A DNA stretch of 7,027 nucleotides from Candidatus Omnitrophota bacterium (GTDB lineage Bacteria > Omnitrophota > Gorgyraeia > 2-01-FULL-45-10). The notes beneath the pieces are model-generated. The model worked only from the letters and a program-made list of their open reading frames with translations. It made no database searches and had not been told where the DNA came from. The position numbers and the translations under genes were made by a program. Numbering within the stretch: the first letter of the stretch is position 1; each line of letters starts with the position of its first letter. Location: assembly GCA_022703295.1 (NCBI GenBank), contig JAKLDX010000057.1, forward strand, positions 1-7,027, in the 5' to 3' direction. Below are positions 6,064 to 7,027 of the stretch, piece after piece.

Positions 6064-6077
6064 TTAAGCAAAAGACG

Positions 6078-6509
6078 CTATTTCGGTATAACAGCGGTAT
6101 ATGTGCCGCTCCAAGCCTCAGGCGGAGTATTGGCATCCGTCCAAGTCAATATTATAGTTTCACCGGTGTGTCCAGCTGCCTTCTTTCCGCTTCTCGTTGC
6201 CGTTATCGTGTAGCTTGTTCCGGCGGTTCCGGCTGTGCCGTATGTCCAGTATTGCGCGTCACCTGAAGTCGGTACACTTCCCATACCAAGGTCCGCTAGA
6301 ACGGAAGAATAGTTACCATTCTCCAGTTTATACAGAGCCTGCGCGTTCTTTATTGCGCCTATTGTGGCAGTTGCTTCTGCTGCCCTGGCTTTCTCAACGA
6401 AACCGGCATACTGCGGTAATGCCAAGCTCGCCAGAACACCTACGATAATAACGACCATTAACAATTCAAGTAATGTAAAACCTTTTGTTTTCCCGAAAAA
6501 TCTACTCAT
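6078..6509 (-). CDS. Type IV pilin / type II secretion pseudopilin
   Basis: This is a prepilin-like protein of 143 residues. A short basic leader MSRFFGKTKG (1-10) precedes FTLLELLMVVIIVGVLASLALPQY, the classical class III signal: prepilin peptidase should cut after Gly10, Phe11 becomes residue 1 and is usually N-methylated, and Glu15 is the conserved Glu5 of the mature protein. The hydrophobic helix (about 11-32) anchors it in the inner membrane before assembly. The rest (about 45-143) is a variable globular part rich in Thr, Gly and Ala, with YGTAGTAGTSY (89-99) and no cysteine. The start has an excellent SD, AAAGGAGG (6515-6522), 5 bases away. It follows a GspF/PilC-type gene, supporting a pilus or pseudopilus role, but major pilin versus GspG-like pseudopilin cannot be decided. 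Confidence 0.9.
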   Translation of the reverse strand: MSRFFGKTKGFTLLELLMVVIIVGVLASLALPQYAGFVEKARAAEATATIGAIKNAQALYKLENGNYSSVLADLGMGSVPTSGDAQYWTYGTAGTAGTSYTITATRSGKKAAGHTGETIILTWTDANTPPEAWSGTYTAVIPK

Positions 6510-6552
6510 TTACTCCTCCTTTCTATATTTAGCCAAGCTTTTGTATATATTA

Positions 6553-6581
6553 ATTATACACTATCACCTCCTTTTTTACAA
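6553..6581 (-). promoter_or_regulatory. Possible promoter for the pilin gene
   Basis: A perfect -10 TATAAT (6558-6553) lies 17 bases from TTGTAA (6581-6576), a four-of-six -35. The start would be near 6546, about 37 bases before the pilin ATG. The -10 also lies in an AT-rich inverted repeat, TGTATA (6542-6547) / TATACA (6555-6560). A separate promoter would let the pilin be made at a higher level than the assembly protein upstream. The spacer contains an SD-like sequence that could be a coincidence. Confidence 0.5.
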
Positions 6582-6596
6582 AGATTTTTCTTAATT

Positions 6597-7027
6597 TTAC
6601 GCGCCTCCTGCCGATGCAAGCTTGAATATCGGCAAAAACATGCCCACCAGCAGGCTTCCGACGATAACTGCCATAAACATGATGACTAACGGCTCAAAGA
6701 GCGAAGTGAATCTTGTAACGGCAACATCGATAACATCTTTGTAGAATTTCGCGATTTCTTCAAGCATGTCGCTGAAATTACCTGTCTTTTCACCCACCGT
6801 TACAAGCTGTACAACAAGTGGCGGGAAAAGCTCAGTCTGCTGCAAGGACTCCGAAAGAGGTGCCCCCGCCATTACCTTTGATTTTGCCTCTTCTATCTTC
6901 TCGGAAAATATCACGCTTTCGGAAGTTTTGCTGGCAGCCTCCATCGCCCTTACTATCGGAATGCCGCTTTTGAGAAGGACCCCGAGAGTCGAGGAGAATT
7001 TCTCTATGGCGATAGCCGATATTAATC
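6597..7027 (-). CDS. Type II secretion / type IV pilus inner-membrane platform protein (GspF/PilC family), C-terminal part
   Basis: The frame stays open to the window edge, so this is the last 142 residues of a larger gene (family members are usually near 400); the internal ATG at 6942-6944 is not its start. GspF/PilC proteins sit in the inner membrane and link the assembly ATPase to pilin or pseudopilin polymerisation. The visible part is the second repeat of the GspF domain, with the signature segments FSSTLGVLLKSGIPIVRAM and LVTVGEKTGNFSDMLEEIAKFY, then a hydrophobic segment EPLVIMFMAVIVGSLLVGMF near the C-terminus, all typical. It ends 87 bases before the pilin start without a clear terminator, so it may be co-transcribed with the pilin gene. 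Confidence 0.92.
   Translation of the reverse strand, partial: LISAIAIEKFSSTLGVLLKSGIPIVRAMEAASKTSESVIFSEKIEEAKSKVMAGAPLSESLQQTELFPPLVVQLVTVGEKTGNFSDMLEEIAKFYKDVIDVAVTRFTSLFEPLVIMFMAVIVGSLLVGMFLPIFKLASAGGA

Noticed and set aside
6221..6245. GTAGTAG peptide repeat in the pilin as a possible sequence repeat element
   Set aside because: It is too short, lies inside the coding frame, and is typical low-complexity loop sequence in pilin globular domains.

Overview
The window is an ordinary bacterial chromosomal segment with every supported gene on the minus strand, so transcription runs from high to low coordinates. It holds two complete operon-like units and two truncated edge genes. In transcription order these are: the C-terminal end of a GspF/PilC inner-membrane platform protein (7027-6597); a type IV pilin/pseudopilin (6509-6078) with a small YggU/DUF167 gene behind it (6063-5845); an nfnA-nfnB-gdhA cluster (5686-2056); and pyrG followed by the N-terminal part of carA (1906-1). 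No RNA gene, CRISPR array, insertion sequence or phage gene was seen, and no gap between genes exceeds about 160 bases.

The metabolic theme is nitrogen and redox. NfnAB is an electron-bifurcating NADH/ferredoxin/NADP transhydrogenase typical of anaerobes. GdhA uses NADPH to make glutamate from 2-oxoglutarate and ammonia. PyrG and CarA both consume glutamine amide nitrogen for pyrimidine nucleotide synthesis. Placing NfnAB with GdhA suggests that NADPH made by bifurcation feeds ammonia assimilation (inference). The organism looks like an anaerobic or fermentative bacterium with a type IV pilus or type II secretion-like apparatus. A candidate-phylum lineage such as Omnitrophota or Elusimicrobiota is possible, but that is a guess from protein style only.

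The most interesting part is regulatory. At both internal operon boundaries a near-consensus sigma70-type promoter (TTGACA plus TATAAT or TATACT) comes first, and a strong intrinsic-terminator hairpin with a U tract lies just downstream of it, ahead of the Shine-Dalgarno (SD) sequence of the next gene. Each hairpin could end transcripts of the operon behind it and also attenuate the operon ahead of it. The two hairpins share sequence (GGCGT in the 5' arm, GGCGCC in the 3' arm, with a G-U pair at the same place), and both promoters carry a dyad between -35 and -10. The pyrG case recalls the CTP-sensing leader attenuator of Gram-positive pyrG genes but lacks its GGG start. I found no clearly new protein system.
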